NCBI GenBank assembly: GCA_964450865.1
Contig: CAYVHB010000069.1
Coordinates: forward strand, 1 to 6,881
From: CAYVHB01 sp964450865
GTDB taxonomy: Bacteria; Bacillota; Clostridia; Saccharofermentanales; UBA5734
DNA length: 6,881 nucleotides
Reading direction: 5' to 3'
Under the pieces are notes generated by a model. It worked only from the letters and a program-made list of their open reading frames with translations. It did not search any database and was not told the DNA's origin. The translations under genes and the position numbers were made by a program. Positions 1 to 6,377 of the stretch are shown here, in pieces (the first letter of the stretch is position 1; the number at the start of each line of letters is the position of its first letter).

Positions 1-24
1 GGCGGCCTGCCAGGTCAGGCTGGC

Positions 25-52
25 TTGCCCGGCTTGTCAAGTCCGGTAGTTT
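25..52 (+). promoter_or_regulatory. Tentative promoter for the riboswitch-ATPase transcript
   Basis: A weak -35-like TTGCCC (25-30) and a -10-like TAGTTT (47-52) are 16 bp apart. They would start transcription near 59-60, just before the first strand of the aptamer P1 helix (63-70), which is where a promoter has to lie. An alternative pair, TTGTCA (34-39) with TGGTAT (55-60), has a 15-bp spacer and would start inside P1, so it fits less well. Both matches are poor and the choice rests mainly on position. Positions 1-24 show nothing I can identify. Confidence 0.25.
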
Positions 53-62
53 TGTGGTATCG

Positions 63-159
63 TAGTATCTGAAATCAGGGAGTAGCTGCCGTTTAACGGA
101 GATAAAGTCAACAGCAAGGTGCGGAGCGCCTGGCTTTATCAGCAAGTGCGAGACTATTA
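63..159 (+). promoter_or_regulatory. yybP-ykoY family Mn2+ riboswitch aptamer
   Basis: The sequence carries the conserved yybP-ykoY core. P1 is UAGUAUCU (63-70) with AGACUAUUA (151-159), with one bulged C. The conserved GGGAGUAGC loop lies at 78-86, followed by a small hairpin CCGU/ACGG (89-99). The long helix GAUAAAGUC/GGCUUUAUC (101-109 with 132-140) carries an inner GGUGC/GCGCC stem (118-122 with 126-130). The second conserved loop, AGCAAG (141-146), follows. Known members bind Mn2+ where these two loops dock and turn on Mn2+ exporters, including P-type ATPases in lactic acid bacteria and streptococci. The 3' strand of P1 is also the first strand of the following terminator, so ligand-stabilised P1 should block termination: an ON switch. 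The ATPase downstream is a typical target. Confidence 0.93.
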
Positions 160-209
160 TTCATGACGGCATGAACAAGGCATGACGGCATGGATCATAG
201 TCTTTTTTT
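151..209 (+). terminator. Riboswitch-controlled intrinsic terminator
   Basis: AGACTAT (151-157) pairs perfectly with ATAGTCT (197-203). An inner helix follows, TTCATG (160-165) with CATGGA (189-194), and seven T residues lie at 203-209. The outer 5' arm is the same sequence that closes aptamer P1, so P1 and the terminator exclude each other. The apical part contains a perfect 12-nt direct repeat, CATGACGGCATG, at 162-173 and 181-192. Predicted behaviour: termination at low Mn2+ and read-through into the ATPase gene at high Mn2+. Confidence 0.85.
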
Positions 210-249
210 GTTGATAGCCACTTGCCTGGCCAATTGATATCAGGTTTCC

Positions 250-297
250 CACCAGCCAGGCATCTGTTTTTGATTGTTCACCAGCCAGGCATCTGTT
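250..297 (+). repeat. Perfect 19-bp direct repeat in the ATPase leader
   Basis: CACCAGCCAGGCATCTGTT occurs at 250-268 and again at 279-297 with no mismatch, separated by a 10-nt AT-rich spacer. An upstream TGCCTGGC (223-230) is the reverse complement of the GCCAGGCA inside each copy (255-262 and 284-291), so the leader can form either of two 8-bp hairpins. The repeat lies after the riboswitch terminator and before the ribosome binding site. It might be an operator, an RNA element, or a chance duplication; the sequence does not decide. Confidence 0.8.
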
Positions 298-368
298 GCT
301 GACAGTTCAGGCCAGCCAAGCCAACGCGTGGACGCGGCAAATCAGTTGCTCACGACCAGGAGGAATGC

Positions 369-3086
369 ATGGATAAGGAAATTTATCAGGAGACGCTGCC
401 TGAGCTGAGCGGGCGGCTGGGTGTTGACCCGGTCCAGGGACTGACGGCCGCGGAGGTGCAGAAGCGTCTCGAACAGTACGGCCCCAATCAGCTGCGCGAA
501 AAGAAGAAACAGACCCTGCTGCAGAAGCTGCTGGCCCAATTCAAGGACGCGATGGTCCTGATCCTGATTGCCGCCAGCATTATTTCCGGTGCGATGGGTG
601 ACATGACCGAAGCGGTCGTCATCCTGGCCATTGTCATCATCAATGCCGTGCTGGGCGTCGTCCAGGAAGGCCGGGCCGAAAAAGCCATCCAGGCCCTGCA
701 GAAGATGACTTCGCCACAAGCCCGGGTCCTGCGCGACGGCCAGCAGCAGCTGATTGCCGCGGCCGGCCTGGTCCCGGGTGATGTCGTCCTGCTGGATGCC
801 GGGGATATTGTGCCGGCCGACCTGCGCCTGCTGGAGAGCCAGACGCTGAAAGTCGAGGAAGCATCGCTGACCGGCGAGTCTGTGCCGGTTGAAAAGGACG
901 CCCGGACCGTTTTCCATGAAAAGACCCAGCTGGGTGACCGCAGTAACATGGCATATATGAGCACCGCCATCACCTATGGCAAGGGCCGCGGCCTGGTCAT
1001 CGGCACCGGCAGCCAGACCGAGATCGGCGGCATTGCCGACCGCCTGCAGAATATTACCGAGGAGATCACGCCCCTGCAGCGTAATCTCAACCAGCTGGGC
1101 AAGTGGCTGGCGATCATCTGCCTGGCCGTCAGTGCGATTGTTTTTATCCAAGGCCTGATCATGGGCGGCGAAATCATCAAGATGCTGATGACCGCGGTCA
1201 GCCTGGCCGTAGCGGCCATTCCCGAAGGCCTGCCGGCCGTCGTGACCATCGTCCTGGCCCTGGGCATGAAGCGGATGGCTGACCGTCACGCGATTGTCAA
1301 GAAGCTGCTGGCCGTGGAGACCCTGGGCTGCGTTGACGTGATCTGCTCGGACAAGACCGGCACCCTGACCCAGAATGAAATGACAGTGACCCGCCTGTAT
1401 GCTGCCGACCAGCTGCTGACGGTTACCGGTACCGGTTATACGCCGGCCGGCGACCTGCTTGACAGTGCCAGCGGCCAGCCGGCCGTCCTGTCCCCGGCTG
1501 CCAGCCGGCTGCTGGAAATTGGCTTGCTCTGCAATGACGCCGTCCTCGTGGAAAAGGACAGCGGTGTCTATGGCATCCTCGGTGATCCGACCGAGGGCGC
1601 GCTCGTCGTAGCGGCGGCCAAGGCCGGCCTGGACCGGGATGCGCTGATCCGGCGCTATCCCAAGGTCGGCGACCTGCCCTTCGATTCCGAACGGAAAATG
1701 ATGACAACCTTCCACCAGGGATTCGCTGACGGGCCGCTGGTCTCGCTGACGAAAGGTGCTCCGGATATTATCCTGGCCCGCAGCCGCTTTATCATGACGA
1801 CGGAGGGCATCGTGCCACTGACCGACCTGGCCGAGCAGGAGCTCCTCTCCGTTAACAGCGAGCTAGCTTCCGGCGCCCTGCGGGTCCTGGCCTTTGCCTA
1901 TCGCGTGCATATGGATGGCCAGCAGGCCGGTGCCGAAAGTGACATGGTCCTGGTCGGCCTGATGGGCATGATCGATCCGGCCCGGCCGGAAGCCCGCGAC
2001 GCGATCACCGTCTGCCGCCAGGCCGGGATCCGGGCTGTCATGATTACCGGTGATTACCGGGATACGGCCGTGGCCATTGCCAATAACCTGGGCCTGCGCC
2101 AGCCTGACGACGGGGTGCTGACTGGCAGGGAGATCGACGACCTTAGCGAAGAGCAGCTGCGGGCCGCGGTCGAACACACATCGGTTTATGCCCGCGTTTC
2201 CCCGGACCACAAGGTGCGGATCGTGACCGCCTTGCGGCAAAACGGCCATGTCGCGTCGATGACCGGTGACGGTGTCAATGACGCCATGGCCCTGAAAAGC
2301 TCGGATATCGGTGTAGCCATGGGCATCACCGGCACCGAGGTGGCCAAGGGTACGGCCAACATGATCCTGACTGACGACAATTTCGCCACGATCGTCCAGG
2401 CGGTCCGCGAAGGCCGGATCATTTACAGCAATATCCGCAAGTTCGTTGGCTTCCTCCTGTCCTGTAATGTCGGTGAGATCCTGATCATTTTCCTGACGAC
2501 CCTGATCCTCGGCCCCCACAATATCCCGCTGCTGCCGATCCAGCTGCTCTGGCTCAACCTGATTACCGACAGTTTCCCGGCACTGGCCCTGGGCCAGGAG
2601 GCCGGTGAACCGGACATCATGCAGCATCCGCCGCGCGGCCAGAAGGAGCCGATCCTGAACAAGGCCATGATCATGACGATCCTGTCGCAAAGCCTGGCTA
2701 TCTTTGGCGCCGTTTTTGCAGCCTTCATGATTGGCCTGGATCTTTACGGCTCGGTGAACGGCGAGCCGGCCAACGGGGCACGGACTTATGCCTTTGTGAC
2801 CCTGATTCTTGCCGAGTTGCTGCGTTCCTACAGTGCCCGTTCCGAGAACCGGCCGATCCTGCAGAACAGGGTATTTGGCAACAGTACCCTGAACAAGGCC
2901 ATGGTCCTGTCACTGGTCCTGCTGGTTTTGGTTGTTTATGTGCCTTTCCTCAATCCTGTCTTCTCCACGGTTGCCCTTGGCCTGGCTGACTGGCTGATCA
3001 TCCTGCCCCTGGCGCTGATCCCCTTTGCTGTCGCGGAAATTGGCAAATTTTTCACCAGCCGGCGCCGCGCCGCCTTGCGCAAATAA
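369..3086 (+). CDS. P-type IIA cation ATPase (Ca2+/Mn2+ exporter type)
   Basis: An ATP-driven membrane pump of the SERCA/PacL group, 905 residues, the usual length. The start follows AGGAGG (358-363) with 5-nt spacing. In order: cytoplasmic N-terminal cation ATPase domain (about 1-55); M1-M2 (about 60-98); actuator domain with TGES (168-171); M3-M4 with PEGLP (285-289); phosphorylated Asp328 in DKTGTLT; nucleotide domain with KGAPD (462-466); hinge motifs TGD (560-562) and TGDGVND (632-638); then M5-M10 (about 690-892). The SERCA ion ligands are all recognisable: Glu286 in M4, Asn700 and Glu703 in M5, Asn730/Thr733/Asp734 in M6, Glu816 in M8. Both Ca2+ sites could therefore exist, although the residue matching SERCA Asn911 is Arg819. 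The yeast Pmr1 glutamine tied to Mn2+ selectivity is Leu739 here. The upstream Mn2+ riboswitch argues that Mn2+ is a physiological substrate. Direction and ion preference are inferred from family and context. No terminator is visible before secG, so some read-through is possible. Confidence 0.96.
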   Translation: MDKEIYQETLPELSGRLGVDPVQGLTAAEVQKRLEQYGPNQLREKKKQTLLQKLLAQFKDAMVLILIAASIISGAMGDMTEAVVILAIVIINAVLGVVQEGRAEKAIQALQKMTSPQARVLRDGQQQLIAAAGLVPGDVVLLDAGDIVPADLRLLESQTLKVEEASLTGESVPVEKDARTVFHEKTQLGDRSNMAYMSTAITYGKGRGLVIGTGSQTEIGGIADRLQNITEEITPLQRNLNQLGKWLAIICLAVSAIVFIQGLIMGGEIIKMLMTAVSLAVAAIPEGLPAVVTIVLALGMKRMADRHAIVKKLLAVETLGCVDVICSDKTGTLTQNEMTVTRLYAADQLLTVTGTGYTPAGDLLDSASGQPAVLSPAASRLLEIGLLCNDAVLVEKDSGVYGILGDPTEGALVVAAAKAGLDRDALIRRYPKVGDLPFDSERKMMTTFHQGFADGPLVSLTKGAPDIILARSRFIMTTEGIVPLTDLAEQELLSVNSELASGALRVLAFAYRVHMDGQQAGAESDMVLVGLMGMIDPARPEARDAITVCRQAGIRAVMITGDYRDTAVAIANNLGLRQPDDGVLTGREIDDLSEEQLRAAVEHTSVYARVSPDHKVRIVTALRQNGHVASMTGDGVNDAMALKSSDIGVAMGITGTEVAKGTANMILTDDNFATIVQAVREGRIIYSNIRKFVGFLLSCNVGEILIIFLTTLILGPHNIPLLPIQLLWLNLITDSFPALALGQEAGEPDIMQHPPRGQKEPILNKAMIMTILSQSLAIFGAVFAAFMIGLDLYGSVNGEPANGARTYAFVTLILAELLRSYSARSENRPILQNRVFGNSTLNKAMVLSLVLLVLVVYVPFLNPVFSTVALGLADWLIILPLALIPFAVAEIGKFFTSRRRAALRK

Positions 3087-3103
3087 ACAGCCTGTGCTAG
3101 AAT
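3075..3103 (+). promoter_or_regulatory. Sigma-A type promoter for secG
   Basis: TTGCGC (3075-3080) and TAGAAT (3098-3103) are separated by exactly 17 bp, and the TGC just before the -10 gives an extended -10 element. Transcription would start near 3110, leaving a leader of about 85 nt before the secG start. The -35 lies inside the last codons of the ATPase gene, so secG can be expressed independently of the Mn2+ switch. This is the best promoter in the window. Confidence 0.72.
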
Positions 3104-3194
3104 AAGCGATGCTGTGCCGCGACCGTTGTATGACAGGGGAACAATCCGGCCAGTGACCGCACACCTGCTGCCAGGCAGATCCGGAGGGAAAAGT

Positions 3195-3443
3195 ATGCAG
3201 ACACTTACAATCATCATAGCGATTATCGATATCCTGGTCAGCGTTGCGCTGGTCCTGATGGTAATTTTCCAGGAAGGCAATTCCAAAGGCCTGGGTGCCC
3301 TCGGCGGCGGTGCTGAGACTTTCTTCGGCAAAAGCAAGGGTCGCAGCATTGACGTGATCCTGAAGCGCCTGACTTCGGTGATGGCCGTTGTCTTTGCCGC
3401 CCTGACCATTATCCTCTACCTGATGACCGGCCGTGGCGGCTGA
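3195..3443 (+). CDS. secG: Protein translocase subunit SecG
   Basis: An 82-residue inner-membrane protein, the small accessory subunit of the SecYEG channel that supports SecA-driven export. It has the typical two-helix layout: hydrophobic helix at about 3-25, the conserved cytoplasmic loop with FQEGNSKGLGALGGGAETFFGK (split here as residues 25-34 and 35-46), then a second helix at about 60-77. Length and motif order match the family. ATG 3195 was chosen because GGAGGG (3183-3188) sits 6 nt upstream; an in-frame start at 3114 would add 27 hydrophilic residues with no ribosome binding site. It has its own promoter and a strong terminator after the gene. In Firmicutes secG usually precedes rnr and smpB. 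Here rnr is still downstream but is separated by a terminator and an intron remnant. Confidence 0.96.
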   Translation: MQTLTIIIAIIDILVSVALVLMVIFQEGNSKGLGALGGGAETFFGKSKGRSIDVILKRLTSVMAVVFAALTIILYLMTGRGG

Positions 3444-3452
3444 TCCATGACC

Positions 3453-3506
3453 GTCCGCAAGTCCTCGTCCGCGGTTTGTTCCTGCGTCCGCGATTGTGTC
3501 CGCAGG
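3453..3506 (+). repeat. Four GTCCGC copies and a hairpin after secG
   Basis: GTCCGC recurs at 3453-3458, 3467-3472, 3486-3491 and 3498-3503. The last two sit within a potential hairpin, CCTGCG (3481-3486) with CGCAGG (3501-3506) around a 14-nt loop. The stretch lies between the secG stop and its terminator and codes for nothing I recognise. It may be a 3' UTR structure or simple low-level repetition. Confidence 0.45.
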
Positions 3507-3555
3507 AGCCGCCAGTACGGTCACGGCCTTGCATATTTTGCAGATCACCAGTGAA

Positions 3556-3580
3556 GGAGGGCCAGACGCCCTCCTTTTTT
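3556..3580 (+). terminator. Intrinsic terminator of secG
   Basis: A perfect 7-bp stem, GGAGGGC (3556-3562) with GCCCTCC (3568-3574), closes a 5-nt loop and is followed at once by six T residues. It ends the secG transcript about 110 nt after the stop codon and would uncouple secG from rnr. Group II intron-like sequence begins within about a dozen bases of the T tract. Confidence 0.92.
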
Positions 3581-3591
3581 GATCCAGCGCA

Positions 3592-4103
3592 TCCAGCGAA
3601 GCTGGACCGCTCCAGCGGATGGAAGTCCCGTCTCGGTAATCACCAAGGAGCCGAGTAGCCAATCCCGGTGCGTCGCAGTAATGCGAGGTGCTAAACGGGA
3701 GGGTAAAGTACCTGTCGGAGACAGGGCGAGCAAGTATGCAGACCGTAACATGAAGTGAATTCTGCAGTATCGTTAAAAATCCGGGCAACCGGGCAACAGG
3801 GCGTCGAAAGATATATCTTGCAGCCAAAGCGAGCAAAGGAAGGAGGTTTCACGCGCTGTACGACAAGATCTACCGCAAGGATGTCATGATGGAAGCGTGG
3901 ATCCGAAGCCTGACGGTAAGCAACGCCCATTGGGCATCCCGACCGTCAAGGACAGGATCGTCCAACAGGCCGCCAAGATGGTACTGGAATCAGTCTGCGA
4001 AGCAGACTTCAAAGACTGTTCGTTTGGGTTTCGACCCGGAAAAAGCCAGCACCAAGCATTGGAAGTCATCCGGAAAACCATGAAGAAAATTTTGATATCG
4101 TGA
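3592..4103 (+). mobile_element. Degenerate group II intron (RNA part plus RT fragment)
   Basis: A remnant of a retroelement. The first part (about 3592-3800) is densely structured, as expected for the ribozyme domains before the intron ORF: stems at 3592-3597/3601-3606, 3607-3610/3615-3618, CTCGG/CCGAG (3632-3636/3651-3655), TCCCG/CGGGA (3663-3667/3696-3700), TCGCA/TGCGA with a GTAA tetraloop (3673-3686), CCTGTC/GACAGG (3711-3725) and TGCAGA/TCTGCA (3737-3766). It also holds CCGGGCAA twice in tandem (3781-3796). The second part encodes a broken group II reverse transcriptase. No domain V/VI sequence, RT active site or maturase domain is present, so the element cannot splice or move by itself. 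The left edge is uncertain. The RT match supports the identification; assignment of the stems to particular intron domains is inference. Confidence 0.8.
3754..4103 (+). pseudogene. Group II intron reverse transcriptase, N-terminal fragment
   Basis: Two pieces of an LtrA-type intron-encoded reverse transcriptase lie in different frames. The first frame is open from 3754 and ends in RRFHALYDKIYRKDVMMEAW (3841-3900), which matches the region before RT block 1. From about 3897 the next frame reads PKPDGKQRPLGIPTVKDR and, later, CSFGFRPGKSQHQALEVIRK (through about 4080), which matches RT blocks 1-3. Full-length relatives have roughly 50 more residues between these pieces, so an internal deletion with a frame change occurred at about 3898-3903, beside a GGATCC. 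The frame stops at 4101-4103, before the catalytic YADD, and the thumb, maturase and endonuclease parts are absent. Codon choice (many AAA, GAA and CAA) differs from the GC-ending codons of neighbouring genes, as expected for acquired DNA. It is not functional. Confidence 0.88.
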
Positions 4104-4327
4104 CTCGATGACTCGCTGCCGGTCCGCCTACGCTGTCCCTGCTGGCACAATGGGCTTCGCAAAACGGACCTGTGTTGGCTGTCGATTACGGATGGACGCC
4201 TGGAATCACGGCCATCCAGGATTTGCGCTGGAAGTCGCCCGGGGGATATTGAACTGGAAAAGATTTTGAAAACTATCCTGAAAGCATCGCCGCAAGGTAC
4301 ATGAATCTGGGAAGGGAAGTGAGACCG
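4104..4327 (+). other. Unassigned stretch between intron remnant and rnr
   Basis: No gene is convincing here. One frame, the same as rnr, is open from 4112 to a stop at 4250-4252 (46 codons) and looks protein-like (VLAVDYGWTPGITAIQDLR), but it has no start codon, ribosome binding site or family I can name. The other two forward frames are open over similar lengths. From 4253 to 4327 the rnr frame is open, and its last residues before Met4328 (GREVRP) resemble the linker that precedes the second cold-shock domain in full-length RNase R. A weak promoter-like pair, TTGAAC (4249-4254) and TATCCT (4274-4279), has a poor 19-bp spacer. The stretch may hold debris of intron, lost rnr 5' sequence and foreign DNA. 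Confidence 0.4.
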
Positions 4328-6244
4328 ATGACTCAGGTGGTTGGTATCCTGCAGCCACAAGGTAACGGCGGGCTGGTCGTGCCCGATCGGGTGGACCCGC
4401 AAGTCGGCCGTGAGGTATTCATCAGCCAGCGCGACCTGCACGGCGCACCGCTGGGCATGAAGGTGGTCTGCGAGATCCTGGCCCTGCCGACTGCCAGCCG
4501 CAGCGCCCGCGGCCGGATTATCGAGGTGCTCGGTGATCCGGGCCGGCCGGATGTCGCCATCCTCGGCATCATTCGCCAGTATGGCCTGCCGGACCGTTTC
4601 CCGGAGCCAGTCCTGGCGGCCGCTGCCTCTTACGGCATTGATCCGGATCCGGCGGTGATTGCCGCGGAAATTGCCCGCGGCCGCCGCGACTTACGGCCGC
4701 TGCGCACCCTGACGATCGATGGTGAAGACGCCAAGGATCTGGATGATGCCATCAGCATCGAGACCTTGCCAGGCGGTCGCTTCCGACTGGGGATCCACAT
4801 TGCCGATGTCAGTCATTATGTGACGGAAAACAGCGTCCTCGACCAGGAAGCCCGGCGGCGCGGGACCAGTGTCTATCTGGTTGACCGGGTGCTGCCCATG
4901 CTGCCACCCCGGCTGTCCAATGGCATCTGCAGCCTGAATCCGGATACCGACCGCCTGACGCTCAGTGTTTTCCTGGATATTGACGCGACTGGCCTGGTTG
5001 AAAAGGGAGAAATATGCGAATCCATCATTCACAGCCAGGCCCGCACCACCTACACCGAGGTCAGGACGGCCCTGGAGACCGGTGAGGTCCTGGATACGCG
5101 TTACCCTGGCTTCCTTGCTGACCTGCGCCTGATGCAGCAGCTGGCCAGGCTGCTTGAAACCCGCCGCAAGGAGCGGGGGGCCATTGATTTTGAATTCCCC
5201 CAGACCCATGTCGAGCTCGATGCCGATGGCCGGCCGACCGCGATTGCGGCTTATCCGCTGAGCTTTGCCAATGGCATCATCGAATCGTTCATGATCGCGG
5301 CCAATGAGTATGTCGCCCGGCAGTGCGCCAGCGCGCAGTTGCCTTTTCTCTATCGGGTGCATGAATTGCCGGATCCTGATAAATTGCAGCGCTTTCTCAG
5401 TTTGGCAGCTGAACTGGGGGTCAAGATCCGGATTCGCGGCCGGCCAACGCCGGCGGTGCTGGCTAAAGCCCTGGAGCAGATCCGCCAGGAGCCGTTTGGC
5501 CTGACGCTGGCCGAGCTGCTGTTGCGCTCCCTGGCCAAGGCCCGCTATGATCCGCGCAATCTGGGCCATTTTGGCCTGGCCTCAGAATTTTACTGTCACT
5601 TTACCTCGCCAATCCGCCGCTATCCCGACCTGTATATCCATCGGGTGATCAAAGCCTCCCTGCGTCAGCAGGTGGCGCGCAAGCGCTGGCAGGCCGAGGT
5701 CGAGACGGTAGCCTTGCACAGCTCCGATATGGAGCGGCTCGCCATGCAGGCCGAACGGGATTCGGTCGACCAGAAAGCCGCCGAGTATCTGAGCGAACAC
5801 CTGGGCCTGGCTTTCCCGGGCCTGATCAGCGGGTTTAATCCGGCCGGATTTTTCGTCCGGCTGGAAAATACAGTTGAAGGTATGGTACCGTTCCGGACGC
5901 TGGATGGTTATTATGTGTACCAGGAAGACCGCCTCTGCGCGGTCAATCAGCAAACCGGGCGCCAGCTGCATCTGGGCGACCTGGTGACTGTCCAGGTGGC
6001 CCGGGTCGATACGGTCGGGCGGCGGATTGACTTTGCGCTGATCGACCATCAGTCGCGTCATCAGCCGGCGGCCGGGAGCCAGGCCAGGCCAGGCCGGACT
6101 GAACGTTCCAGCCGTCCCGGCGGCCCGGCCAAGCCAGGAAGACCGGCCCGGAAAGCCAGGTCAAGCCAGCCGGCGGCCAGTGGCCCGGCCCGGAAAACAA
6201 CAAAGCCAGCCCGTTCATCACGCGCCGGCCGCAAAAAAAAATGA
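4328..6244 (+). CDS. rnr: Ribonuclease R, N-terminally truncated
   Basis: A processive 3'-to-5' exoribonuclease of the RNB family that degrades structured RNA in the cytoplasm. From Met4328 it has 638 residues: second cold-shock domain (about 4-68); RNB catalytic domain (about 115-445) with the metal-binding aspartates Asp131, Asp137, Asp139 and Asp140 in DGEDAKDLDD, plus HIADVSHYV (157-165), GTSVYLVDRVLPMLP (179-193), LSNGICSLNP (196-205) and SPIRRYPDL (427-435); S1 domain (about 493-573); and a Pro/Arg/Lys-rich tail (574-638). The usual N-terminal helix-turn-helix and first cold-shock domain, roughly 140 residues, are missing, and I find no coding remnant of them upstream. The start is uncertain. 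ATG 4328 has a weak purine-rich GGGAAGTGAG before it; in-frame ATG 4301 would add nine residues with a poorer site. The catalytic core looks active, so a shortened but working enzyme is possible. The gene ends at an A9 tract. smpB, its usual downstream neighbour, is not in this window. Confidence 0.92.
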   Translation: MTQVVGILQPQGNGGLVVPDRVDPQVGREVFISQRDLHGAPLGMKVVCEILALPTASRSARGRIIEVLGDPGRPDVAILGIIRQYGLPDRFPEPVLAAAASYGIDPDPAVIAAEIARGRRDLRPLRTLTIDGEDAKDLDDAISIETLPGGRFRLGIHIADVSHYVTENSVLDQEARRRGTSVYLVDRVLPMLPPRLSNGICSLNPDTDRLTLSVFLDIDATGLVEKGEICESIIHSQARTTYTEVRTALETGEVLDTRYPGFLADLRLMQQLARLLETRRKERGAIDFEFPQTHVELDADGRPTAIAAYPLSFANGIIESFMIAANEYVARQCASAQLPFLYRVHELPDPDKLQRFLSLAAELGVKIRIRGRPTPAVLAKALEQIRQEPFGLTLAELLLRSLAKARYDPRNLGHFGLASEFYCHFTSPIRRYPDLYIHRVIKASLRQQVARKRWQAEVETVALHSSDMERLAMQAERDSVDQKAAEYLSEHLGLAFPGLISGFNPAGFFVRLENTVEGMVPFRTLDGYYVYQEDRLCAVNQQTGRQLHLGDLVTVQVARVDTVGRRIDFALIDHQSRHQPAAGSQARPGRTERSSRPGGPAKPGRPARKARSSQPAASGPARKTTKPARSSRAGRKKK

Positions 6245-6284
6245 ACCCGTGCCAGCCCGTTCATCACGCGCTAGCCGCAAAAAA
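6205..6284 (+). repeat. Duplicated 34-bp segment at the rnr 3' end
   Basis: The 34-bp segment at 6205-6238 is repeated at 6251-6284 with two mismatches (CCGG becoming CTAG in the middle), at an offset of 46 bp. The first copy encodes the last rnr residues, PARSSRAGRKKK. The second lies after the stop, in the +1 frame, and would encode PARSSRASRKKQ. An uninterrupted run of nine A residues (6233-6241) sits between them. Confidence 0.9.
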
Positions 6285-6377
6285 CAAGCCAGTATGCGAC
6301 GTCACGACAGGTCGCGCAAACCGGATGAAGTCAGCTTCGCAGCGACGGTGCAGCCTCTGGCCTCTCGGATGAGATGA
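6242..6377 (+). other. Possible frameshifted C-terminal extension of rnr
   Basis: If one A of the A9 tract (6233-6241) is lost, the rnr frame bypasses TGA 6242-6244 and runs to TGA 6375-6377. This adds a tail that contains PARSSRASRKKQ and then MRRHDRSRKPDE, very like the basic tail before it. This could reflect a single-base indel that shortened the gene, phase variation, or slippage during transcription or translation. The sequence shows only the potential; it is not annotated as a separate gene. Confidence 0.4.

Noticed and set aside
250..297. Possible CRISPR-like repeat
   Set aside because: There are only two copies with a 10-nt spacer, and no cas gene or further units.
365..376. Four-codon mini-ORF ATG CAT GGA TAA overlapping the ATPase start
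   Set aside because: The Shine-Dalgarno sequence is only 1 nt from this ATG, whereas it is correctly spaced for ATG 369; probably chance.
342..1715. Long open frame antisense to the ATPase gene
   Set aside because: It is a low-complexity, Gln/Asp/Gly-rich shadow of the GC-rich ATPase codons, with no recognisable domain; the plus-strand gene has every family motif.
1863..2690. Open frame antisense to the C-terminal half of the ATPase
   Set aside because: Same kind of shadow: composition follows the complementary codons and no domain is visible.
3114..3194. Upstream in-frame start for secG
   Set aside because: It would add 27 hydrophilic residues not found in SecG and has no ribosome binding site; ATG 3195 has GGAGGG at good spacing.
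4691..5569. Long open frame antisense to rnr
   Set aside because: It is a codon-bias shadow of the RNB catalytic domain, with no known motif and no ribosome binding site.
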